Part shown: positions 11,401 to 20,500 of the stretch, one piece after another
How positions within the stretch are numbered: position 1 is the first letter of the stretch
Layout of the letters: the number at the start of each line of letters is the position of its first letter
Source of the DNA: Hygrocybe punicea
Taxonomy: Eukaryota > Basidiomycota > Agaricomycetes > Agaricales > Hygrophoraceae
DNA length: 64,000 bases
Direction of reading: 5' to 3'
Assembly (NCBI GenBank): GCA_963556145.1
Contig: OY744461.1
Coordinates: 5,652,891-5,716,890, forward strand
The notes under the pieces: model-generated
Seen by the model: only the letters and a program-made list of their open reading frames with translations
Told to the model about the DNA's origin: nothing
Databases searched by the model: none
Made by a program: the position numbers and the translations under genes

Positions 11401-14400
11401 ATCAGATATTAGACACAAAAGACATTTGCTTATGTATCATGACAAAAGATTTCAAAAAGATCCATATTTTCCATTGATTGCATTCAATCATGAACAGATA
11501 AAACAATGCACTACAGCAGGATATTTATTAGCGGAAAAGTCAAAATTCCAGGAGATTTCTAACAGGTTGTTAGATGTCAACATTCATACACTAGCAGACA
11601 TTTCTAAAAGAATGGAAAATGGTGATAAAGTAATACCAGAAACAGATGAGGAAAAATTGTGTTTTAAACTCATTAATGATATTGATCATGTTGGAGGTGG
11701 TGTAAAAGGATCTGTCACCAGCAAAAAATATATGCGCAATGAAATTTGGTCTTTAATTTCATTTGTTGGTGCACCCTCTTGGTTTATTACATTTGCTCCT
11801 GCCGACAACAAACATCCAATCTCATTATATTTTGCAGACACCAAAGAAACATTCAATCCTGTTCTAAGGGATTATAATGAAAGATATCGATTAATTGCCC
11901 ACAATCCAGTAGCTGGTGCAAGATTTTTTCATTTTATGACACAGTTATTCATTAAGCATGTACTTGGTGTTGGAGAAAATCATCCAGGAATATATGGCAA
12001 TACAGAAGCATATTATGGAACAGTTGAACAACAAGGACGGTTGACATTGCATATGCATATGCTCTTGTGGCTTAAAGGAGTATTATCACCGCAACAAATC
12101 AGAGACAGAATTATGGATCCAAATTCTGATTTTCAACAAAGATTGGTGGAGTATCTTGAGAGTGTGCATATTGGAGAGTTTCTCACTGGATCCATGGCTG
12201 ATGTAAAAGCCAAAATTGAAGAAAACAGTCAATCTAAGGATTATCAGGATCCTACTCAGACATTACCGGACACACCTCCACCAATGTGCAATAAGTCAAA
12301 TCATGTTTGTAATGAACATTGTTCTAACAAGTCACAACTTAATTTGTGGTGGGATAAATTTTCAAGTATAGTTGATGACTTGATTATGCGTTCTAATATA
12401 CATAATTGTGGTAGAAATCAGTCAAGTTGCGAGAAGGCCAACAAAAAAGATAGACCGACATGTATAAACAAGCATGGGAAATGCAAAGCCAGATTTCCAA
12501 GACAAACCTTTGAACAGACTCAAGTTGATCCTAAATCAGGAGCTTTGAACATGAAAAAGGGTGAAGCTTGGATCAACACATTGACACCATGCATAACATA
12601 TCTTCTTCGGTGCAACTCAGATGTGACAAGCCTCCTCTCAGGTACTGCTATCAAGGCTATAGTGGCATATGTGACTGATTATGTTACAAAACCTGGTCTG
12701 AAAACATACACTATCTTTGACTCTATTCGGAGTGTTTTTACTAAAAATTCTGAAATGCTAGGAGGATCCATGAAACAAAAAGACAAAGCTAGACGTTTGA
12801 TAACACAGATAATTAATTCATTGACATCAAAGATGGAAATAGGTGGTCCAATGGCATCTTTGTATCTGCTAGGTAATCCAGATCACTATACAAGCCACAA
12901 GTTTGTAACAGTGTATTGGAAAAGTTATGTGAGAGAAACAATGAAGGTGTTCAAATCTGACCAGGATACTGCTGAAAACAGTGAGACAGACAAGGTTCTC
13001 TTGCAAAAAAACCAAAACCAATATGTTGGCTTTACAGCAGTCCATGATTACATGTATAGACCAGATACCTATAATGTTACATGTCTATATGAATGGATAC
13101 AAATGGCAAGACGAGTAAAAATACCTACTCCAACAAAGAAAAATCATCATGCTCAAAACAGTGATGATGAGCTGGACTTGATTGATTCAAATGCAAAAAA
13201 TCTACAATATGAAGTAACAGCTGAATATGATCTCCATTCATCAGGCAATATTGATGATGATGAGCTCAATTTGGGAAACAATGAGAATAGAGTTGACAGT
13301 TCCAATGAAAATAGTGATTACAGTGGTAGTGATGAAAGCAACACTGATTCAAGTGAGTCTATTATTGCTGATGAAGATGGAAATGACATTGGTAAAGAGG
13401 ACAGTGATAATGCCAGCATTATTGATGCAGACAATAAACAGGCTCATAAGTTTTTTTTGTCAGCTCATCCATTACATGAAACACACTGGATAGAATATCA
13501 TTCATCATATAAAAAAGTTGTGCCTAACTTTGTTGGAGGTTCACTTCCAAGAAGAGATCGAGGAGATAGAGAATATTACTGTGCCACCATGCTTACTTTA
13601 TTCAAGCCCTGGAGAACAGGCCAAGATCTTAAGAATCACAATGAGTCGTGGGATGAGGCATTCACAGACTATAAATTTACATCACAACAAAGCCAAATAA
13701 TGGATCATTTTAATATTAGATATGAATGCAATGATGCTCGAGATGATTATTCAGCTCAGCTCAAAAAGGGTGATGTTACAGCTGGTATATTTCATTCTTG
13801 GATGACATCAGAAGAAATGGATAACATGGATGATATCAATGAGAATGGTCATGGTGATGATTTTGGTGATAATGAAGGAATTGATAATGAGGATTATGGA
13901 TTGAATAAATACTCCACCCTTGGTTCAAAGGGACGGTTAATCAAAGCCCAAATGGATGCCACTGAAGATAGTGTAAGAAATGTGGGCTGGCTAGATATCA
14001 GTCCTGATGGCATTAATACAATTGATACCGCTCCACTCACACCTCAAATCATACAGCCTGGTGGTAAATGGAAAACAGCTGTTCAAGATAAAAGACAAGA
14101 AATCATTGCTGAGAGAAACGCACGTGTTGCTGATGCTGAACAAATCAGAAAAAATCATGCATCTGAAAATGACGTGAAAGTTGTTGACCAATCATATTTA
14201 AAACATGATTTCCAAGCAAAGATGCAAGTTGTTCAGGAATTAATAGATGGCACAGTTACTCTTTTCAAATTAAATACTGAACAACAAAGAGCATTTAGAA
14301 TTGTTGCTAATCACACTGCGACTTTAAATTCAGATCAGCTAAAAATGTATCTAGGTGGCATGGGTGGAACTGGCAAAAGTCAAGTAATCAAAGCACTCAA

Positions 14401-15412
14401 GCATTTGTTTGAACATAGACATGAATTACATCGTCTTGTTATACTGGGTCCAACTGGAACATCTGCAGCATTACTGGGTGGCTCAACTTACCACTCATTC
14501 CTAGGCATTCGCATGAATAATGATACCAGTAATCAAAGTGTAGCAATTGCTCAAGTGAGAGCAAGGCTAGAGGGAATTGATTATATTTTCATAGATGAAG
14601 TATCTATGTTGGCATGCCATGAATTATACAAAATCAGCTCACAACTTGCCAAAGCTCTGAATGTATTTGATGTGCCATTTGGAGGCATTAATATTATTTT
14701 TGCGGGAGATTTTGCACAACTGCCACCTGTTGGAGGTGCATCTTTGTATAGTGGTTCAGTAGGAACACAAATAGATTCTGGCCTGAAGCCACATTATCAA
14801 GAAGCAGCTATTGGCAAAGCACTCTGGCATCAGATCACAACAGTTGTCATTTTGAGAGAAAATATGCGTCAAAAGACACAAACACCTGATGATGCATCAT
14901 TGCGATCAGCTTTAGTAAACATGCGATATGGTGCATGCACTCCTGAAGACATCAGATTTCTAAGAAAGAGAATTGCTGGCAAACGCTCAGATCAGCCAAA
15001 TGTTGCTGCAAAAAATTTCAGAAATGTTGCTATCATCTGTGGGGTGCACTCTCAAAAAGACAGAATCAATCAGCTTGGATGTGAGCGTTTTGCAGAGGAT
15101 ACAAATCAAAAGTTGACCCACTTCTACTCTATGGACAAATGGGGCAAAGAAAGTGATCCAGCTAATAAAACCAAATGGGGGAAATCCAAAGTGGCATCAA
15201 AGACAATTCACAAATCAAATCAGATTAATTTTGATGAACAACTTGAGATTTGGAAACTCAACCATGGAGCAACTGAACACTTTCCTGGAAAGCTCCCATT
15301 GTGTCTTGGCATGCCTGTGATGATCCGAAACAATGATGCAACTGAATTATGCATCACCAAAGGGCCAGGAAGGCATTGTTGTTGGCTGGCAATCAATCAA
15401 AGGCCCTCATGA
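8492..15412 (+). CDS. Helitron Rep-helicase, H1 copy, frameshifted near 15361
   Basis: This is a rolling-circle replication initiator fused to a Pif1-type helicase. Residues 20-150 are 26-residue repeats (YYRPDTPQDRTQIS). Cysteine pairs CAIC and CISC follow at about 650-715. The HUH motif is LTLHMHMLLWL (His1187, His1189), followed by a Cys/His-rich patch ending CKARFPR. The Y2 motif is VAYVTDYVTKPG (Tyr1393, Tyr1397), the nicking and joining residues. An Asp/Ser-rich linker precedes the helicase: Walker A GGMGGTGKS (1955-1963), Walker B FIDEVS (2033-2038), and FAGDFAQLPPVGG. An extra G in the AAAGGGCC run near 15361-15364, compared with H2, shifts the frame, giving a false C-terminus and stop at 15412. 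The frame opens with GTG and no early ATG exists, unlike H2, so the start may also be damaged. Confidence 0.9.
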   Translation: MLADLFITTETSHGLVHKVQGWVLYYRPDTPQDRVLYYRPDTPQDRTQISIYRLAVSQDRVLYYRPDTPQDRTQISIYRLAVSQDRVLYYRPDTPQDRTQISIYRLAVSQDRVLYYRPETPQDRTQIFSYHLVHLSQDWVLYHCPDTPQDMVLFYHPVYTPQNLSVKTQSSYHLAHVSHNMLLNYQPDALQDMVLFYHSVHALQNLSLTTQISPYHFAHVSQDRLFNYQANACQDIVFFYHSIYRSAPQKLISRTQTMCDYLAHHVPHRRILNNSGDYHFSHDISHITEETVQCLPDLDHLCSNHWILKPNKELPFIIEFYVRLLLYVNASMHDSLFVHEILPRKCQRIHLKLLQNMYVAHDFAVYMQKYQTLMIYSLLFIFQVFLVYYSQYFIGLNVICTTALKHESASDNKYCSNDDTKENNTNMHNIVGGGSKLFIFNELSPYLSNSIRYPTHVKFKFREYIKQSDTRTDTLNTLTCFVPWDVLLPQLTTDQLKSIAAAHNIVTYARSHKADIQTSIKSHICASCAQYLPVFDVIDIEVLNKESKASNARAVKRYQSQNIEYKVKNMQSVTRYQQTKGVEYKVNNSHSVTKYQQKKGVEYKLNHAKSEQKYKNKHKNIFPPPPLTAALQHTIIANACQDMSPDQISESGCAICGQLTSIKDLLKLSNVNADLKILRNPDVTQAERLTAEDPIKGLDGPVLIKQLHNICISCHKSLTKNKVPLLSLANGKWLGDVPVQLMDLSFAEQLLVARVRHNRCIVRVSSGMHKMRANAITFANPIPKVYDILPPPIEDLDEVLAFIYTGPCKPTKSDFERTPLLVRRNKVKAALEWLKLNHCNYYDLEISQRNLDQYPENGPPVVVDYHQSFTNKNPESTAVNDIEEEDGVESGKCPFVVHGLTGEEYSNKSAKALKAIALKHLTSNEKVLAIGHAAHPESIYGNPQLFPQMMPWLFPYGLGGIGNAYQQGELSDIRHKRHLLMYHDKRFQKDPYFPLIAFNHEQIKQCTTAGYLLAEKSKFQEISNRLLDVNIHTLADISKRMENGDKVIPETDEEKLCFKLINDIDHVGGGVKGSVTSKKYMRNEIWSLISFVGAPSWFITFAPADNKHPISLYFADTKETFNPVLRDYNERYRLIAHNPVAGARFFHFMTQLFIKHVLGVGENHPGIYGNTEAYYGTVEQQGRLTLHMHMLLWLKGVLSPQQIRDRIMDPNSDFQQRLVEYLESVHIGEFLTGSMADVKAKIEENSQSKDYQDPTQTLPDTPPPMCNKSNHVCNEHCSNKSQLNLWWDKFSSIVDDLIMRSNIHNCGRNQSSCEKANKKDRPTCINKHGKCKARFPRQTFEQTQVDPKSGALNMKKGEAWINTLTPCITYLLRCNSDVTSLLSGTAIKAIVAYVTDYVTKPGLKTYTIFDSIRSVFTKNSEMLGGSMKQKDKARRLITQIINSLTSKMEIGGPMASLYLLGNPDHYTSHKFVTVYWKSYVRETMKVFKSDQDTAENSETDKVLLQKNQNQYVGFTAVHDYMYRPDTYNVTCLYEWIQMARRVKIPTPTKKNHHAQNSDDELDLIDSNAKNLQYEVTAEYDLHSSGNIDDDELNLGNNENRVDSSNENSDYSGSDESNTDSSESIIADEDGNDIGKEDSDNASIIDADNKQAHKFFLSAHPLHETHWIEYHSSYKKVVPNFVGGSLPRRDRGDREYYCATMLTLFKPWRTGQDLKNHNESWDEAFTDYKFTSQQSQIMDHFNIRYECNDARDDYSAQLKKGDVTAGIFHSWMTSEEMDNMDDINENGHGDDFGDNEGIDNEDYGLNKYSTLGSKGRLIKAQMDATEDSVRNVGWLDISPDGINTIDTAPLTPQIIQPGGKWKTAVQDKRQEIIAERNARVADAEQIRKNHASENDVKVVDQSYLKHDFQAKMQVVQELIDGTVTLFKLNTEQQRAFRIVANHTATLNSDQLKMYLGGMGGTGKSQVIKALKHLFEHRHELHRLVILGPTGTSAALLGGSTYHSFLGIRMNNDTSNQSVAIAQVRARLEGIDYIFIDEVSMLACHELYKISSQLAKALNVFDVPFGGINIIFAGDFAQLPPVGGASLYSGSVGTQIDSGLKPHYQEAAIGKALWHQITTVVILRENMRQKTQTPDDASLRSALVNMRYGACTPEDIRFLRKRIAGKRSDQPNVAAKNFRNVAIICGVHSQKDRINQLGCERFAEDTNQKLTHFYSMDKWGKESDPANKTKWGKSKVASKTIHKSNQINFDEQLEIWKLNHGATEHFPGKLPLCLGMPVMIRNNDATELCITKGPGRHCCWLAINQRPS
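8566..8870 (+). repeat. 78-bp coding tandem repeat in the Helitron N-terminus (H1)
   Basis: About four copies of a 78-base unit encode YYRPDTPQDRTQIS...YRLAVSQD, and more degenerate copies continue to about 9250. The unit length is a multiple of three, so other frames also stay open. The same repeat is found in H2 and H5. Confidence 0.9.
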
Positions 15413-16994
15413 TAAACGTGTTCTCGACACACTCTTTGTGAAATTGGATAATCCACCTCAATTGGTTCAAATACCTGGTCTACCAGATAATGTTGTTCCT
15501 ATTGTGAAGAGCACAAAAACAATTCACTGTCTATTTCCAAGTGACCTAAAAGAATCTGTCGAAAGACAACAAGTATGGGTGCTGCCCAACTTTGCTATGA
15601 CAGCTCATGCATCTCAGGGAAAAACCCGCCCTTACAATGTTGTACATTTAAACAGCTGCTTTTCACACATGTCCTATTACACAGCTCTGTCTAGAAGTGC
15701 AAGTGCAGCAGGCACCATCATTATCCAAGGTTTTGACCCTAATGTTATTACAAGAGGTTGCAGTGGCTATCTCAGACAAGAATTCAGAGAACAAGAAATA
15801 TTAGATGATATCACAAGGCTTAGATATGAAGGACAACTACCTGATCACTTAAATGGGCAACTCCGCAATACCTTGATTCGTCAATATCAATTATGGAAAG
15901 GCACTGATTATGTTCCTGCCAAAGTAGATGCTGCATTAAGATGGTCTGCCAGAGATCCACTACCTATACTTCCTGTGGTTGTTGATAGTACGTGGCAAAT
16001 CATTGGAAAATCTAATAATACAAAGAACCAGCAAAGTATACTTCAACAAGCCAATTTTGGTTTTGTGGCTGCAAAAGGAAGCTCACCAGTAAAGCAAAAT
16101 TTAAAACGTACTTACGATGAACATGATGAGACACCACTTTTGAGTAGGAAAAAGAGAATAATAACTCATGAAGGCAGTAGCACTATTCTTACTCCTCGTG
16201 GATTACATTGGGATGAAAACAACTGGAGTTGTGCATATGATTCACTCTTTGTTATTTTGTACAATATATGGGCAGAACATCCTGCAAGTTGGACAACAAG
16301 ATTTCAGTCAATTAGAAACATTTATCTGTCAACACTCATACATGGGTTTAACCTGATGGCATCACAATTGAACTTTGAAAATGTAAGAAATGCAGTGAGA
16401 ATGAAACTCCATGCCAAGAATCCAGAACAATTTCCCATGGGTGCTACTGGTATCAGTGTTGCTACACTATGTATGGAAATGCTGAAACCACAAGATTGTA
16501 TTGCATCTTCACAGCTCATTTGTTCTCACTGTGACTATGAAGGTCCAGAAAAGGATGACAAACTTACCTATGTATTGCATGCTGATCCATCTGTTTCTGG
16601 TTCAACATCTGATTGGGTGCAAACCATTGCATATCATGTTAGAAATAAATGTCCACAATGTAATGTTTCAATGATGCGTGCCATATACTATACAAAAACA
16701 CCTGATTTGCTGGTATTAGAATATCCCAACATAAACATGATTACCAGTCATCAAATAACTGTAAATGTAAATGAAAAGTCCATAAATTTGCATCTAAGAG
16801 GTATTGTATATGCTGGAGGATATCACTTTACATCTCGATTCATATCAGAAGATGGAAAAATTTGGTATCATGATGGAATGACAATGGGAGCAACATGTAA
16901 GCAAAATGGCCACATTGGTATGATGTTGGATGATGATTTCAAAAGATATGAAAATAAAATTCTTGTGCTAGCAGTTTATGCACGAAACCAGTAA
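15333..16994 (+). CDS. Helitron helicase C-terminus plus ubiquitin-protease-like domain (H1)
   Basis: This is the continuation of the H1 replicase after the one-base frameshift. It starts with the last helicase motifs (VLPNFAMTAHASQGKTRP, FSHMSYYTALSRS). Then comes a papain-fold peptidase-like region: Cys box NNWSCAYDSLF (Cys at residue 300), two CxxC pairs (CSHC, CPQC) that look like a zinc ribbon, and a His box YAGGYHFTSRF (His498) followed by WYHDG (Asp514). The order Cys, zinc ribbon, His, Asp matches ubiquitin-specific proteases of the C19 type. That assignment is by motif only. In an intact element this would be the C-terminal third of one polypeptide; here it would need frameshifting or would not be made. 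Confidence 0.85.
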   Translation: MMQLNYASPKGQEGIVVGWQSIKGPHDKRVLDTLFVKLDNPPQLVQIPGLPDNVVPIVKSTKTIHCLFPSDLKESVERQQVWVLPNFAMTAHASQGKTRPYNVVHLNSCFSHMSYYTALSRSASAAGTIIIQGFDPNVITRGCSGYLRQEFREQEILDDITRLRYEGQLPDHLNGQLRNTLIRQYQLWKGTDYVPAKVDAALRWSARDPLPILPVVVDSTWQIIGKSNNTKNQQSILQQANFGFVAAKGSSPVKQNLKRTYDEHDETPLLSRKKRIITHEGSSTILTPRGLHWDENNWSCAYDSLFVILYNIWAEHPASWTTRFQSIRNIYLSTLIHGFNLMASQLNFENVRNAVRMKLHAKNPEQFPMGATGISVATLCMEMLKPQDCIASSQLICSHCDYEGPEKDDKLTYVLHADPSVSGSTSDWVQTIAYHVRNKCPQCNVSMMRAIYYTKTPDLLVLEYPNINMITSHQITVNVNEKSINLHLRGIVYAGGYHFTSRFISEDGKIWYHDGMTMGATCKQNGHIGMMLDDDFKRYENKILVLAVYARNQ

Positions 16995-17483
16995 TTTAAT
17001 ATAATTGAGAACTATTGGGTGGGAAAGTGGGACATTCAAATTTTTCACCAGTGGAAATTCATATCAGACATCAAAATTAAAGGAAATCTTCTGGGTGGGA
17101 AAGTGGGCCATTAAATATTCCTAAGGAATGTTATAAATAGATTACATGATGTCAAACACTTAATTTCTTATTGTTACTTATTGCCCAAGCACTGGTAAGT
17201 AATGGTAACAGTGGTAGTAGTAAATGCCAGGATAAACTGTTGTATAACTGACATTCAGTCCACTACAATGTTGGTTGACTATTGATATACAAGTATAGCA
17301 GGAACAAGTGTAAATAAGATTGTCCAAGAGATTTGTAGTCTCTTGATCAAAGGTCCCAACTGCAGACAAATAGTACATTGTCATTAACAGAACAGATCAT
17401 CCTTGTTATAAATTATACAAACAAATTATTGCAGATTATGTAGAATAAATAATGTACATTAAATGATTGAATAGAACCCAGAA

Positions 17484-17525
17484 GAACTCGTTCATGCCAT
17501 GCTTGCGATGGCCCACTTCCCCAAG
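17484..17525 (+). other. Helitron 3' terminus (H1)
   Basis: This stretch has subterminal AAGAACTCGT, the hairpin GCCAT-gcttgcg-ATGGC, then CCCACTTCCCCAAG, followed by T. It is the same as the ends at 29763-29805 and, on the minus strand, 56842-56885. The AAGAACTCGT block is the reverse complement of the ACGAGTTCTT at the element's 5' end. Confidence 0.8.
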
Positions 17526-17526
17526 T

Positions 17527-20500
17527 CCCTGAGATGCATGAGCTGTCATAGCAAAGTTGGGCAGCACCCATACTTGTTGTCTTTCAACAGATTCTTTTAG
17601 GTCACTTGGAAATAGACAGTGAATTGTTTTTGTGCTCTTCACAATAGGAACAACATTATCTGGTAGACCAGGTATTTGAACCAATTGAGGTGGATTATCC
17701 AATTTCACAAAGAGTGTGTCGAGAACACGTTTATCATGAGGGCCTTTGATTGATTGCCAGCCAACAACAATGCCTTCCTGGCCTTTGGTGATGCATAATT
17801 CAGTTGCATCATTGTTTCGGATCATCACAGGCATGCCAAGACACAATGGGAGCTTTCCAGGAAAGTGTTCAGTTGCTCCATGGTTGAGTTTCCAAATCTC
17901 AAGTTGTTCATCAAAATTAATCTGATTTGATTTGTGAATTGTCTTTGATGCCACTTTGGATTTCCCCCATTTGGTTTTATTAGCTGGATCACTTTCTTTG
18001 CCCCATTTGTCCATAGAGTAGAAGTGGGTCAACTTTTGATTTGTATCCTCTGCAAAACGCTCACATCCAAGCTGATTGATTCTGTCTTTTTGAGAGTGCA
18101 CCCCACAGATGATAGCAACATTTCTGAAATTTTTTGCAGCAACATTTGGCTGATCTGAGCGTTTGCCAGCAATTCTCTTTCTTAGAAATCTGATGTCTTC
18201 AGGAGTGCATGCACCATATCGCATGTTTACTAAAGCTGATCGCAATGATGCATCATCAGGTGTTTGTGTCTTTTGACGCATATTTTCTCTCAAAATGACA
18301 ACTGTTGTGATCTGATGCCAGAGTGCTTTGCCAATAGCTGCTTCTTGATAATGTGGCTTCAGGCCAGAATCTATTTGTGTTCCTACTGAACCACTATACA
18401 AAGATGCACCTCCAACAGGTGGCAGTTGTGCAAAATCTCCCGCAAAAATAATATTAATGCCTCCAAATGGCACATCAAATACATTCAGAGCTTTGGCAAG
18501 TTGTGAGCTGATTTTGTATAATTCATGGCATGCCAACATAGATACTTCATCTATGAAAATATAATCAATTCCCTCTAGCCTTGCTCTCACTTGAGCAATT
18601 GCTACACTTTGATTACTGGTATCATTATTCATGCGAATGCCTAGGAATGAGTGGTAAGTTGAGCCACCCAGTAATGCTGCAGATGTTCCAGTTGGACCCA
18701 GTATAACAAGACGATGTAATTCATGTCTATGTTCAAACAAATGCTTGAGTGCTTTGATTACTTGACTTTTGCCAGTTCCACCCATGCCACCTAGATACAT
18801 TTTTAGCTGATCTGAATTTAAAGTCGCAGTGTGATTAGCAACAATTCTAAATGCTCTTTGTTGTTCAGTATTTAATTTGAAAAGAGTAACTGTGCCATCT
18901 ATTAATTCCTGAACAACTTGCATCTTTGCTTGGAAATCATGTTTTAAATATGATTGGTCAACAACTTTCACGTCATTTTCAGATGCATGATTTTTTCTGA
19001 TTTGTTCAGCATCAGCAACACGTGCGTTTCTATCAGCAATGATTTCTTGTCTTTTATCTTGAACAGCTGTTTTCCATTTACCACCAGGCTGTATGATTTC
19101 AGGCTTAAGTGGAGAAGTATCAATTGTATTGATGCCATCAGGACTGAAATCCAGCCAACCAGCATTTCTGACACTATCTTCAGTGGCATTCATTTGTGCA
19201 TTGATTAGTCTTCCTTTTGATCCAAGGGTCGAGTATTTATTTAATCCATAATCCTCATTATCAATTCCTTCATTATCACCAAAATCATCACCATGACCAT
19301 TCTCATTGATATCATCCATGTTATCCATTTCTTCTGATGTCATCCAAGAATGAAATATACCAGCTGTAGCATCACCCTTTTTGAGCTGAGCTGAATAATC
19401 ATCTCGAGCATCATTGCATTCATATCTAATATTAAAATGATCCATTATTTGGCTTTGTCGTGATGTAAATTTATAGTCTGTGAATGCCTCATCCCACGAC
19501 TCATTGTTATTCTTAAGATCTTGGCCTGTTCTCCAGGGCTTGAATAAAGTAAGCATGGTGGCACAGTAATATTCTCTATCTCCTCGATCTCTTCTTGGAA
19601 GTGAACCACCTACAAAGTTAGGCACAACTTTTTTATATGATGAATGATATTCTATCCAGTGTGTTTCATGTAATGGATGAGCTGACAAAAAATATTTATG
19701 AGCCTGTTTATTGTCTGTGCCATCAGAACCAATTGAATCTGAATTTGCATTAATATTGCAGGCATTATCACTGTCCTCTTTGGAAATGTCATTTCCATCT
19801 TTATCAGCAGTAATAGACCCACTTGAATCAGTGTTGCTATCATAACTACCACTGTAATCACTATTTTCATTGCAACTGTCAACTCTATTCTCATTATTTC
19901 CCAAATTGAGCTCATCATCATCAATATCACCTAGTGACCTGAGATTACATCCAGCTGTTGCTTCATATTGTTGATTTTTTGCATTTGAATCAATCAAGTC
20001 CAGTTCATCATCACTGTTTTGAGAATTATGATTTTTCTGTTTTGGAGTAGGTATTTTTACTCGTCTTGCCATTTGTATCCATTCATATAGGCATGTAACA
20101 TTATAGGTATTTGGTCTATACATGTAATCATGGACTGCTGTAAAGCCAACATATTGATTTTGGTTTTTTTGCAAGAGAACCTTGTCTGTCTCACTGTTTT
20201 CAACAGTATCCTGGTCAGATTTGAACACCTTCATTGTTTCTCTCACATAACTTTTCCAATACACTGTTACAAACTTGTGGCTTGTATAGTGATCTGGATT
20301 ACCTAGCAGATACAAAGATGCCATTGGACCACCTATTTCCATCTTTGATGTCAATGAATTAATTATCTGTGTTATCAAACGTCTAGCTTTGTCTTTTTGT
20401 TTCATGGATCCTCCTAGCATTTCAGAATTTTTAGTAAAAACACTCCGAATAGAGTCAAAGATAGTGTATGTTTTCAGACCAGGTTTTGTAACATAATCAG

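Larger units (their letters stand above)
8500..17525 (+). mobile_element. Helitron H1, protease-bearing, 5' end unresolved
   Basis: H1 contains a long replicase-helicase frame, a frameshifted C-terminal frame, and a 3' end identical in design to H2 and H4. The 3' end at 17484-17525 has GAAGAACTCGT, a GCCAT/ATGGC hairpin, and the terminus CCCCAAG followed by T at 17526. The coding part is almost identical to H2 over long blocks. The 5' region lacks the 150-bp minisatellite and the 5' terminus of the other copies. H1 is therefore probably immobile as it stands, through both the missing 5' end and the frameshift. Its start coordinate is approximate. Confidence 0.85.
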
